A program made the translations under genes and the position numbers. Of a DNA stretch of 64,000 nucleotides, positions 53,710 through 62,050 are shown in pieces (the first letter of the stretch is position 1; every line of letters begins with the position of its first letter). The stretch comes from Proteus terrae subsp. cibarius (GTDB taxonomy: Bacteria; Pseudomonadota; Gammaproteobacteria; Enterobacterales; Enterobacteriaceae): positions 868,001 through 932,000 of the forward strand of contig NZ_CP047349.1 of the NCBI RefSeq assembly GCF_011045835.1, given 5' to 3'. The notes under the pieces are model-generated. The model saw only the letters and a list, made by a program, of their open reading frames with translations. It was not told the origin of the DNA and searched no databases.

Positions 53710-54272
53710 TATGCGTGACCCGCTATCGGTGAAATGGTGTGGATATTAATCCCAATTAATTCAGCGGCTTTATGCCAACGTTCAGCAATAGGGGTATCAA
53801 AAATAATTTGAGGTGAAGCTTCAACTGTTAGCCAGCTATTTTCTAAAATTTCTTTCTCTAATTGGCCTTGTTCCCAACTAGAATAACCTAAAGAGACTAA
53901 TGTTTTTTCTGGTTGTCTTGCTGTACCTAAGGTTTCTAACACATCTTTGGAAGTTGTGATCATCGTGCTATCACTAATTTTGATACTAGAACTAAAACCT
54001 GAAACCGGAGTGTGCAAGATAAAACCATGCTCTTCTGCAACAGGGCCTCCTGACATCACGGGTTTTTGTAAGCTAATCGCTTCATCTCTATCAGTCGAAA
54101 AAATTTCCAGTTGATCTAATACACCTTCCACAGAGATATCTTCGATAGGTTTATTAATAATTAAACCCATCGCACCGTTTTCATTATGTTCGCAAACATA
54201 GACGACCGAGCGTTCAAATAACGGATCGCTTAATGAAGGCATAGCAATAAGAAAATGGTTAAGTAAATTCAT
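53709..54272 (-). CDS. yqgE: YqgE, UPF0301 protein
   Basis: The 187-residue protein contains the family motifs [37 protein letters not shown] and [13 protein letters not shown]. The function is unknown. It forms a pair with ruvX, as in nearly all gammaproteobacteria. Confidence 0.95.
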   Translation of the reverse strand: MNLLNHFLIAMPSLSDPLFERSVVYVCEHNENGAMGLIINKPIEDISVEGVLDQLEIFSTDRDEAISLQKPVMSGGPVAEEHGFILHTPVSGFSSSIKISDSTMITTSKDVLETLGTARQPEKTLVSLGYSSWEQGQLEKEILENSWLTVEASPQIIFDTPIAERWHKAAELIGINIHTISPIAGHA

Positions 54273-54302
54273 AATAGTCGTACTGTTCCCTGATCATTTT
54301 TA

Positions 54303-54378
54303 TTAAAAAACCTAGCCCTTTTATACATTGTATTTCTTAATGTATACCGCTTATTGATTAATATGTGGGGGCTAGGTT
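54303..54378 (-). terminator. terminator between gshB and yqgE
   Basis: AACCTAGCCC (54309-54318) pairs with GGGCTAGGTT (54369-54378), enclosing an inner hairpin TATACATT/AATGTATA (54322-54346). On the minus strand the stem ends with a T run (54303-54310). Confidence 0.75.
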
Positions 54379-54414
54379 CATACTTTTAAACCCGTTAATC
54401 TCAGTGTCTAAAAG

Positions 54415-55371
54415 TTAGTTTTTCTTGTTTAAGCGTACTTCAATTGCATCCATTAACATACCTGTAATAGAAACATCAGGATAAGCTGCTTCTATTTCAC
54501 GCGCACATGTTGGACTTGTGACATTAATTTCAGTCAAGCGATCGCCAATAACATCTAATCCAACAAAAATAAGGCCTTTTTGTTTAAGGATAGGTGCAAC
54601 TTGACGCGCAATAGCCCAATCACTTTCTGTTAATGGACGAGCTTCGCCACGGCCACCAGCAGCTAAGTTGCCTCGTGTTTCACCTTTTGCTGGAATACGC
54701 GCTAAGCAATAAGGCACCGGTTCGCCATCGACAACCAGAATACGCTTATCACCATCAACAATTTCTGGTAGGAAGTTTTGTGCCATACAGAAACGATGAC
54801 CATGTTCTGTCAATGTTTCAATAATAACACCTACGTTTGGATCGTCTTTTTTCAAGCGGAAGATTGATGCGCCACCCATACCATCTAGTGGCTTGAAAAT
54901 GACATCACCGTGTTTTTCATGAAAAGCTCGTAAATGTTTAGCTTCACGAGTCACTAAGGTGTCTGGTGTTAATGTTGGAAACCAGGCAGTAAAGAGTTTT
55001 TCATTACAGTCACGTAAACTTTGTGGCTTATTAACTATCAGTGTTCCCATATCTTCAGCGCGTTCTAAAATATAGGTTGCGTAGATAAATTCGGTATCAA
55101 AAGGCGGATCTTTACGCATTAAGATGGTATCGAGTTCACCTAAAGCAATATCCTGCTCTTTGCCAAACTCAAACCATTTTTCTGGGTTTTCTTCTACGCT
55201 GAGTAAACGAGTGTGAGCGCGTGCTTCACCTTGATGTAGGTAAAGGTCGTTCATCTCCATATAATGAATTTCCCAGCCACGACGTTGTGCTTCTAATAAC
55301 ATGGCAAAGCTGGTGTCTTTTTTGATTTTGATGGATGAAATAGGGTCCATCACAATACCTAATTTAATCAT
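54415..55371 (-). CDS. gshB: GshB, glutathione synthetase
   Basis: The 318-residue ATP-grasp enzyme has IKLGIVMDPISSIKIKKDTS at the start, the ATP lid GDVIFKPLDGMGGASIFRL, and RGNLAAGGRGEARPL with the metal-binding INVTSPTCAREIE. It joins gamma-glutamylcysteine and glycine. It follows rsmE by ten bases, an operon conserved in enterobacteria. Confidence 0.97.
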   Translation of the reverse strand: MIKLGIVMDPISSIKIKKDTSFAMLLEAQRRGWEIHYMEMNDLYLHQGEARAHTRLLSVEENPEKWFEFGKEQDIALGELDTILMRKDPPFDTEFIYATYILERAEDMGTLIVNKPQSLRDCNEKLFTAWFPTLTPDTLVTREAKHLRAFHEKHGDVIFKPLDGMGGASIFRLKKDDPNVGVIIETLTEHGHRFCMAQNFLPEIVDGDKRILVVDGEPVPYCLARIPAKGETRGNLAAGGRGEARPLTESDWAIARQVAPILKQKGLIFVGLDVIGDRLTEINVTSPTCAREIEAAYPDVSITGMLMDAIEVRLNKKN

Positions 55372-55381
55372 TACTTCTCCT

Positions 55382-56113
55382 TTATCCCAGATCGCCGAAC
55401 CGAACCTGCAAAGCGGTGATTGCGGTGAGCGCTGTTGTTTCAGTTCTTAATACACGAGGACCTAATAAAATATCAGTAAAATGGTGCTCTGCTGTCATGG
55501 CGATTTCTTCAGGAGAAAGTCCACCTTCAGGGCCAATCAATAAGCGCACTTTTTTAACAGGTAAGGGTAAGGTATTAATACTTTGGTTAGCCCTAGGATG
55601 TAAATTGAGTTTTAAACTACCATCATCTTGAGCACACCATTCTTCTAATGACATTACTGGCATTAATTGTGGAATGCTATTTCTGCCACATTGCTCACAT
55701 GCCGAGATAATAATTTTTTGCCATTGCTGATGTTTTTTCTCTAAACGACTAGGGTCAAGTTTAACACCACAGCGTTCTGAGATCAGTGGAGTGATCGTAT
55801 TAACCCCTAACTCAACTGATTTTTGAATAGTAAACTCCATTTTTTCTCCTCTTGAAAGGACTTGCCCTAAATGGAGATCGAGAGGGGATTCTTTATCATC
55901 AACAATGCCTTCATTTATTTGCACAGTGACTGACTTTTTTGTGCTTTCTATGATTTCAGCATCAAATACCTGATTTGAACCATCAAACAGTGCCAATTTT
56001 TGCCCAGTAGACATTCTTAATACACGTCCAACATGATTAGATGCTTCTTCATCTAAAGCAGTTTTTGTGCCTGCTGATAGTGGTTCTGAATGATAAATGC
56101 GAGGAATACGCAT
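55382..56113 (-). CDS. rsmE: RsmE, 16S rRNA m3U1498 methyltransferase
   Basis: The 243-residue SPOUT-class enzyme begins [20 protein letters not shown] and has the knot motifs [15 protein letters not shown] and [17 protein letters not shown]. It methylates U1498 of 16S rRNA. In E. coli endA and sprT lie upstream; here a prepilin peptidase gene takes that side. Confidence 0.96.
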   Translation of the reverse strand: MRIPRIYHSEPLSAGTKTALDEEASNHVGRVLRMSTGQKLALFDGSNQVFDAEIIESTKKSVTVQINEGIVDDKESPLDLHLGQVLSRGEKMEFTIQKSVELGVNTITPLISERCGVKLDPSRLEKKHQQWQKIIISACEQCGRNSIPQLMPVMSLEEWCAQDDGSLKLNLHPRANQSINTLPLPVKKVRLLIGPEGGLSPEEIAMTAEHHFTDILLGPRVLRTETTALTAITALQVRFGDLG

Positions 56114-56364
56114 AACGTGAAACCCTTACGTAAAAGATAGTTAACTGTGATAAATAAAATATGTGATATGCATCATACGCATGACATTATGGCATGCAAG
56201 TTATCACTTTACTTTTGTCGCTATTATAGCGTGGATCTTATTGCGTGTTTTGTCGCAAAATTTCATGTTTTCATTGTCATTATAAAGAAACTTCTCGGTA
56301 TCAAATGGATCCTCTTATACAGTCGTTTAGTAAGGATAACGATGTATCTAGGGAGTAGATATTT
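56114..56364. other. intergenic region rsmE / prepilin peptidase
   Basis: A 75-codon frame at 56147-56374 has no convincing features and is rejected. Promoters for both flanking genes should lie here; none is clear. Confidence 0.4.
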
Positions 56365-57018
56365 ATGCCATTAAGCCGCTGTTGTTTTATAAAAACACCT
56401 TTGTTTTCTTTTTTGAATGATTTTCTTGTTTTTATTAAGTTTTGTCTGCCTTTTTCATTATTATTTTTGTTATCTAAAACTCGATGTAAACAACTTACAC
56501 TGAGTTACATTATCGTTTGTTTATATTGGCTTTTTTCAATTAATTCATTTTCTTTATTGATAATACTTTCGGTATTAAGTTTTTATTTGTTGATGCTCTC
56601 TTTCTTTGATGCTGATTATTTTCTTCTGCCTAATACGTTGACTTATTGGCTAATATTTTTAGGGTTATTATGTAATTACTCAGTATATGGATTAGTACCT
56701 TTCAATCATGCTTTTTATGGCTTTTTAGGTGGTGTTGGGCTTTTTTATGGCATCTATTTATGGGGATATTTTATCTGTAAAAAATGTGTTTTAGGTTTTG
56801 GTGATGTAAAATTATTTGGTGCTATTGGGGCATGGTGTGGGTTTGAGAAATTGCCGTATATTCTTTTGCTTGGTTCTTTTCTAGGATTAAGTGTGTATTG
56901 TGCAGTATTAATCACAACAAAAGATCATATCAAAAAAGTAGCATTTGGCTCTTGCCTTTCATTTTCAACATTAATGGTATTAGGTTTCAATTTTTCATCT
57001 TACAATTATTTCAATTAA
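56365..57018 (+). CDS. prepilin peptidase-like protein (A24 family), methylase domain absent
   Basis: The 217-residue membrane protein is rich in hydrophobic helices. The two catalytic aspartates are in SFFDADYFLLPNTLTYW and GFGDVKLFGAIG (GxGD). PilD/GspO proteins usually have a cytoplasmic cysteine-rich methylase domain at the N terminus; here it is absent, and a short hydrophobic region replaces it. It could process prepilins or type II pseudopilins, but no such substrate gene is adjacent. Strong use of T-rich codons sets it apart from its neighbours. Confidence 0.78.
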   Translation: MPLSRCCFIKTPLFSFLNDFLVFIKFCLPFSLLFLLSKTRCKQLTLSYIIVCLYWLFSINSFSLLIILSVLSFYLLMLSFFDADYFLLPNTLTYWLIFLGLLCNYSVYGLVPFNHAFYGFLGGVGLFYGIYLWGYFICKKCVLGFGDVKLFGAIGAWCGFEKLPYILLLGSFLGLSVYCAVLITTKDHIKKVAFGSCLSFSTLMVLGFNFSSYNYFN

Positions 57019-57128
57019 TTGATTTTAAAGAAACTAAATCATTTTTTAGATATGTATAAAAAGAAAATAATAATAATCGAAATAAAGAAGGCAGTGTGCG
57101 GAAATTAATCAGCACACTGAAAAGAAGA

Positions 57129-57797
57129 TTATAGATTTTCTTTTATAAATTGCTGCCAACGTTTTGTATCACCTAAATATTTTTCAACTGGTATCAGGTG
57201 GTAACCTTGGTTATCTTCAATAAATAAAGTAGGAAAACCGCGACCATTAATTTGAGACATTAATTGTTGCGTCTGGCTTAAATGTTGCTGAATTTGTGTT
57301 TCGTTAATTTCAGCCAGTAAAGATGCAAACTGCTCAACATCAAAACCAAGTTTTTTCACAATAAATAGCAGAGTGTCTTTATCACTGATATTTAAGCCAT
57401 CAAGGTAATAGGCCTCTTGTAATGCTTTTAGTAAATAAGCATCTCGCTTTCCCATTACTTCAGCAACAAGAACGGCTGAAATAGGTAGCAATGAGTTTAA
57501 TACCATTTCAGTGTTACCAAGAGCATCATGATATGCATGACTAAAAACTTGGCCCGATAATTGACTAATACGTTCATCAATGGGTGTAACATGCTCTTTC
57601 CATGATTGACCACCTGTGACGGCTCTTGCTGGTGTAAACAATCCACCACCATGTAACTTAATGGAATTTGGAAACGTATTGCTTACTTCTTCAATCAAGG
57701 GCGCAATGCCGTAGCACCAACCACAAAGAGGATCATAAACATAGTGCAATATTTTAGTACTTTGGGTATTACCTGTATTGCTTACTACTGAGGCCAC
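57129..57797 (-). CDS. DsbA-family thiol oxidoreductase (FrnE-like)
   Basis: The 222-residue protein has HYVYDPLCGWCYGIAPLIEEV, with CGWC as the active-site CxxC, and a helical insert followed by GFPTLFIEDNQGYHLIP with cis-Pro. No signal peptide is seen, so it is probably cytoplasmic, like FrnE and 2-hydroxychromene-isomerase-like members. Its start overlaps the MBL-fold gene by 13 bases, suggesting translational coupling. The substrate is unknown. Confidence 0.85.
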   Translation of the reverse strand: MASVVSNTGNTQSTKILHYVYDPLCGWCYGIAPLIEEVSNTFPNSIKLHGGGLFTPARAVTGGQSWKEHVTPIDERISQLSGQVFSHAYHDALGNTEMVLNSLLPISAVLVAEVMGKRDAYLLKALQEAYYLDGLNISDKDTLLFIVKKLGFDVEQFASLLAEINETQIQQHLSQTQQLMSQINGRGFPTLFIEDNQGYHLIPVEKYLGDTKRWQQFIKENL

Positions 57798-58657
57798 TGC
57801 ATCTCTCCTTTTAGTACTTTTGCACTAAGTTCTAGGCTTGATTTATCTGCTAAATTCTGATGATTTTTTTCCATTGCTGCAATAAATTCATCTGAATTTT
57901 TCGTTTTTTCAAGATTTTTCTCAGCTTCAATTAGGTAATTCATTGTGAAGTCAACGGCTTGTAGATCGTACGTTGCTTTTGGTAAATAGTGACCAGGAAT
58001 AACGGTTTTTGGGGATAGTGATTTTATTTGCTGTAATGCACTAACCCAATGTTGGCGCTCTTCTACGGTTTGAGTGTCGGCCAACCAAACATGAATATTT
58101 TCAGAGACCAAAACACCACCCATTACTGCATTAAGTTTTGGAACATAAAGATATGTTCTCTCTGGAGATTGCCCATCTAAGCCTTTGACTGAAATGGTTT
58201 CACCTTCTAGAGAAAAGCTATCACCTTTTAGTACTTCAGGAATGATGATTTTCTGAGGGGCATTCTCTTTAAGTACAGGCCCCCAGTAGGCAAGCTTTCC
58301 TGCTTGAGTTTCATTAATGGCTTTAATTGTGGGTGCTGTTGCAATCACTTTAGCATTTGGAAATGCATCAGTAATGACATCTAACCCAAAATAAAAGTCA
58401 GGATCAGAATGGCTGATATAGATATAAGTCAGGTTTTTTCCAGAGGCTTTTATTTTATCAACTAGCGCTTGTGCATCATTTTTTTGAAATTGTGCATCAA
58501 TTAAAACGGCATCTTTATCGCCATAAATAATTTCGGAAGAAACAGGGAAAACACTCGCCTCTCCTGGGTTATAAATATCTAATGTTAAATCAGTTGCTAA
58601 CGCTGATGTTGCAAAGAATGCGGTAGTTGCAAGTGTTAAAGGAAGTAATTTTTTCAT
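57785..58657 (-). CDS. secreted MBL-fold hydrolase-like protein with altered metal motif
   Basis: The 290-residue protein has a signal peptide (MKKLLPLTLATTAFFATSAL-A) and the metallo-beta-lactamase fold: AVLIDAQFQKNDAQALVDKI, then YIYISHSDPDFYFGLDVI and VIPGHYLPKA. The canonical HxHxDH metal motif reads HSDPDF here: the second His is Asp and the last His is Phe. I recall other family members with the same change, so it may be a subfamily with a different chemistry. It is coupled to the DsbA-like gene and divergent from a LysR-type regulator. Confidence 0.8.
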   Translation of the reverse strand: MKKLLPLTLATTAFFATSALATDLTLDIYNPGEASVFPVSSEIIYGDKDAVLIDAQFQKNDAQALVDKIKASGKNLTYIYISHSDPDFYFGLDVITDAFPNAKVIATAPTIKAINETQAGKLAYWGPVLKENAPQKIIIPEVLKGDSFSLEGETISVKGLDGQSPERTYLYVPKLNAVMGGVLVSENIHVWLADTQTVEERQHWVSALQQIKSLSPKTVIPGHYLPKATYDLQAVDFTMNYLIEAEKNLEKTKNSDEFIAAMEKNHQNLADKSSLELSAKVLKGEMQWPQ

Positions 58658-58762
58658 CTTTTGTTTTCTCCATAATGTTGTTGCTGACTATAATATGTTG
58701 CATAAAACAAGAGAAAAACCCTATTTTAGGCAATTAATTGTTGCGTAAATCGAGTAAATAAA

Positions 58763-59683
58763 ATGGATAAAATAAAAGCATCAGAAGTGTTTATAACCAT
58801 TGTGAAGCAGGGAAGTATGATAAAAGCTGCTGATTATCTAGGTATGTCTAGAGCCATGGTGACGCGCTATTTAAATGAGATGGAAGAGTGGGCAGGAGTG
58901 CGTTTATTGCATAGAACGACACGCAAACAAAGCCTAACATCAGTAGGTGAAATGGTATACGAACAGAGTTTACAGTTATTAGAAATGGCTGAACGTATAC
59001 CAGCTAATGTTCCGAAAGAACGTCATCAAATCAGTGGGCTTGTTCGTATTACCAGTTCACAATCATTAGCAAATAGTATTTTGTCAATGGCAATATGTGA
59101 GTTTATGCTGCGTTATCCTTTAATTGCGGTTGATTTACAAATCACTAATCAAACCGTGAATTTGGTGGAAGAACGTATTGATATTGCATTGCGTATTACG
59201 AATCACCTCGAGCCTAACTTAATCGCACGCTCGCTTGCGACATGTCTTTCTGTGGTGTGTGCCCATAAAGATTACTTAGCAAAAAAAGGTATACCTCAAA
59301 ACCCAGATGAACTTACTCAGCATCAATGTTTAACTTACCGGTTTTTTGGTCGTAGTTTGTGGGAGTTTAATTTAGGTGATGAACGTTATTCAGTACCTGT
59401 TGGGGGGAATTTAAGCGCAAATGAATCGGTTGTTTTATTACAAGCTACGTTAAAAGGAGCTGGTATATCGCTACAACCTTATTATTCAGCCAAACCTTAT
59501 ATCGAAAGTGGTGAGTTAGAACAAATTTTGTCTGACTATCAAGCTCAGCCGATGGGAATTTATGCGGTTCTAGCGAGCCGACAAAATATGCCTGCTGCCG
59601 TTAGAGTATTGCTGGATTTCTTAGTGGAGTGGTTTTCATCATCACCTTATTGGCTTGCTTTATCGGGTAAAAGCTTGGGTTAG
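58763..59683 (+). CDS. LysR-type transcriptional regulator
   Basis: The 306-residue protein has an N-terminal winged HTH (MIKAADYLGMSRAMVTRYLNEME) and a periplasmic-binding-like effector domain (ISGLVRITSSQSLANSILSM onward). It is divergent from the MBL/DsbA genes, with 105 bases between, and is the probable regulator of that pair. Its 3' end overlaps lysR by 24 bases on the opposite strand. Confidence 0.88.
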   Translation: MDKIKASEVFITIVKQGSMIKAADYLGMSRAMVTRYLNEMEEWAGVRLLHRTTRKQSLTSVGEMVYEQSLQLLEMAERIPANVPKERHQISGLVRITSSQSLANSILSMAICEFMLRYPLIAVDLQITNQTVNLVEERIDIALRITNHLEPNLIARSLATCLSVVCAHKDYLAKKGIPQNPDELTQHQCLTYRFFGRSLWEFNLGDERYSVPVGGNLSANESVVLLQATLKGAGISLQPYYSAKPYIESGELEQILSDYQAQPMGIYAVLASRQNMPAAVRVLLDFLVEWFSSSPYWLALSGKSLG

Positions 59684-60586
59684 CCGTTTAGGGTAATCTG
59701 ATAATGTCTCTTTCATCACACCAATAAAATAGGCAACAAGTTGTGATGAAGGGCGATGTGATGGAGTAATTAAGCTGATAGTAAAAGGGATAGTAAAGCT
59801 TAAAGGACGAAGGCAAATAGACTTATCTAAGTAATCAAGTGCGGTAATAGGGTTAACAATTGAAATGCCGATATTCTCACTCACCATTGCACAAATAGAG
59901 GCGGCACTTTGCGTTTCCATCACTAATTGTCGTGCAGTTCCATTTTTAATAAATACAGTATCAATTAATTGCCGGTAGCTATCATTGGCTGACAGGCTAA
60001 TAAAACGTTCATTTTGAAAATCCATAGGATGTAATAATGTTTTTTTACACAATGGATGTGACTTGGGTAAAACTGCGACTTCATTGAGTGTAAGCACGGT
60101 TTCTTGTTGAGTTCCTGCTGGTGTTTGTGTGTGTTCTACCAATCCTAAATCGTAATGTTGCGCGGATAACCACTCTTCTAATAAAGGGGATTCTTGAGGA
60201 ACAATGGTTAAATTGACATCAGGATATTTATCTAGAAATTGTCGGCAAATTGAAGGTAATAATGACTGAGCAAATGCGGGCAAGCAGGTGATGTTCAATT
60301 CTGCTTGGTTAAAATGGCGAATATTTTCAGCAGCGTTAATTATTCTATCTAAACCATAATAAGAACGTTGTACTTCCTCAAAAAAGCGCAACCCTTCGGT
60401 TGTGGGCTGTAAACGGCCTTTTATTCTATCAAATAATTTAAATGCTAATAGATGCTCAAGACGAGATAATTCTCTACTGACTGTGGGTTGTGACGTTTTC
60501 AGTAGCTCTGCGGCTTCAGTAAGATTTTGTGTCGTCATCACCGCATGAAAAATTTCAATATGTCGCCAATTAAAAGGAGTTTTCAT
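59660..60586 (-). CDS. lysR: LysR, activator of lysA
   Basis: The 308-residue protein closely resembles E. coli LysR: NWRHIEIFHAVMTTQNLTEAAELLKTSQPTVSRELSRLE, then YYGLDRIINAAENIRHFNQAELNI and NIVPQESPLLEEWLSAQ-type sequence. It activates lysA in response to diaminopimelate and is repressed by lysine. It is divergent from lysA with 112 bases between, the classic arrangement. Confidence 0.96.
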   Translation of the reverse strand: MKTPFNWRHIEIFHAVMTTQNLTEAAELLKTSQPTVSRELSRLEHLLAFKLFDRIKGRLQPTTEGLRFFEEVQRSYYGLDRIINAAENIRHFNQAELNITCLPAFAQSLLPSICRQFLDKYPDVNLTIVPQESPLLEEWLSAQHYDLGLVEHTQTPAGTQQETVLTLNEVAVLPKSHPLCKKTLLHPMDFQNERFISLSANDSYRQLIDTVFIKNGTARQLVMETQSAASICAMVSENIGISIVNPITALDYLDKSICLRPLSFTIPFTISLITPSHRPSSQLVAYFIGVMKETLSDYPKRLTQAFTR

Positions 60587-60698
60587 CTTATATTCCTATA
60601 TCACAGATGAATAGAGTGTAGCTTATTTGATATTTTTATTCCCTTTTAAGTTCATAAATAATGATTCTATTCACCTGTGATTTTTATGAGTAGATAAC
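60587..60698. promoter_or_regulatory. lysR-lysA divergent regulatory region
   Basis: The 112-base AT-rich spacer must contain the LysR binding sites and both promoters. TCACAGATGAATAGAGT and TATTCACCTGTGA at its ends form an imperfect inverted repeat (around 60601-60680), a possible LysR operator. Confidence 0.45.
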
Positions 60699-61940
60699 AT
60701 GACAACATCAATAACTATGGCTCAATACCAATTAGCACAAACCTATGGAACGCCATTATGGATTTATCAAGGCGATACTATTTCTCAGCGTATTGCCCAG
60801 CTTAAATCTTTTGATGTCGTTCGATTTGCTCAAAAAGCGTGCTCCAATATTCATATTTTACGTTTAATGAAAGCACAGGGTGTTAAAGTTGACTCTGTTT
60901 CGTTGGGGGAAATTGAGCGCGCTTTAGTTGCTGGTTATCAAGGTGGTAGAGAAAAAAGTGAGATTGTCTTTACGGCTGATTTACTTGATGAAAGAACTAT
61001 TGAACGTGTTGTTGAATTAGATATACCTGTTAATGCAGGCTCTATTGATATGCTTCGTCAATTGGGTGAGCGCAATCAAGGTCATGCTGTTTGGATAAGA
61101 GTTAACCCCGGATTTGGTCATGGACATAGCCAAAAAACCAATACAGGTGGTGAAAACAGTAAGCATGGTATTTGGTACGAAGATGTGCCAGAAGCGTTAG
61201 CCGTGATCCAGCAATACAATCTAACTCTAGTTGGTTTTCATATGCATATTGGCTCAGGTGTTGACTATCAACATCTTGCTTGTGTCTGCGATGCAATGGT
61301 AGAGCAAGTGCTTACCTCTCAAGTTGATATTCAAGCTATTTCGGCAGGAGGCGGATTATCAACGCCTTATCAAGAAGGGGATGCAACCGTCGATTTGGAT
61401 CACTATTTTTCTTTATGGGATAAAGCACGTCAGCGTATTGCACAACACTTAGGGCATTCTGTTGAGTTAGAGATTGAACCGGGACGCTTTTTAGTGGCTG
61501 AATCCGGTGTATTGATTTCACAAGTGAGAGCTGTTAAATCAATGGGAAGTCGTCACTATGTGCTGGTGGATGCTGGATTTAGTGATTTAATGCGTCCTGC
61601 AATGTATGGCAGTTATCATCATATTTCAGTTTTAGATAGTGATGGTCAAATAAAACCAATGACAGAATTACAAGAGACGATCGTGGCAGGCCCGCTGTGT
61701 GAATCGGGTGATGTTTTTACTCAGCAAGAGGGAGGCACAGTTGTTCCTCGTTTATTGCCTCAAGCACAGGTAGGCGATTATTTAGTGATCCATGATACAG
61801 GGGCATATGGTGCGTCAATGTCATCAAATTATAATAGCCGACCACTTATTCCTGAAGTGTTGATAACAGAGGGTGTTCCTCAATTAATTCGTCGTCGCCA
61901 AACAATAGAAGAGTTATTGGCATTGGAGTTAGCTCTCTAA
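60699..61940 (+). CDS. lysA: LysA, diaminopimelate decarboxylase
   Basis: The 413-residue PLP enzyme of fold III has the PLP lysine in VVRFAQKACSNIHIL, HMHIGSGVDYQHL, SAGGGLSTPYQEGD, the glycine-rich EIEPGRFLVAESG and the CESGDVF motif with the other active-site cysteine. It converts meso-diaminopimelate to lysine. A strong terminator follows at 61977. Confidence 0.97.
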   Translation: MTTSITMAQYQLAQTYGTPLWIYQGDTISQRIAQLKSFDVVRFAQKACSNIHILRLMKAQGVKVDSVSLGEIERALVAGYQGGREKSEIVFTADLLDERTIERVVELDIPVNAGSIDMLRQLGERNQGHAVWIRVNPGFGHGHSQKTNTGGENSKHGIWYEDVPEALAVIQQYNLTLVGFHMHIGSGVDYQHLACVCDAMVEQVLTSQVDIQAISAGGGLSTPYQEGDATVDLDHYFSLWDKARQRIAQHLGHSVELEIEPGRFLVAESGVLISQVRAVKSMGSRHYVLVDAGFSDLMRPAMYGSYHHISVLDSDGQIKPMTELQETIVAGPLCESGDVFTQQEGGTVVPRLLPQAQVGDYLVIHDTGAYGASMSSNYNSRPLIPEVLITEGVPQLIRRRQTIEELLALELAL

Positions 61941-61976
61941 TTAATTTTTGGGAGCTTAATAATTGGCTCTTAATAA

Positions 61977-62013
61977 AAAAACACCTCATCACTAAAAGTG
62001 ATGAGGTGTTTTT
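61977..62013. terminator. terminator after lysA
   Basis: AAAAACACCTCATCACT (61977-61993) pairs with AGTGATGAGGTGTTTTT (61997-62013), 17 pairs. A and T runs make it usable by fadE on the minus strand too. Confidence 0.92.
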
Positions 62014-62018
62014 GTTTT

Positions 62019-62042
62019 ATCAAGGGAAATATTTCCCTTGAT
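62019..62042. repeat. 24-bp perfect palindrome between lysA and fadE
   Basis: ATCAAGGGAAAT is followed directly by its complement ATTTCCCTTGAT. It lies nine bases from the fadE stop and adjoins the lysA terminator. It probably acts as a second 3' hairpin for fadE. Confidence 0.6.
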
Positions 62043-62050
62043 CTCGATTG

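Noticed and set aside
56147..56374. 75-codon frame upstream of the prepilin peptidase
   Set aside because: No ribosome site, overlaps the next gene's start, and shows no family features.
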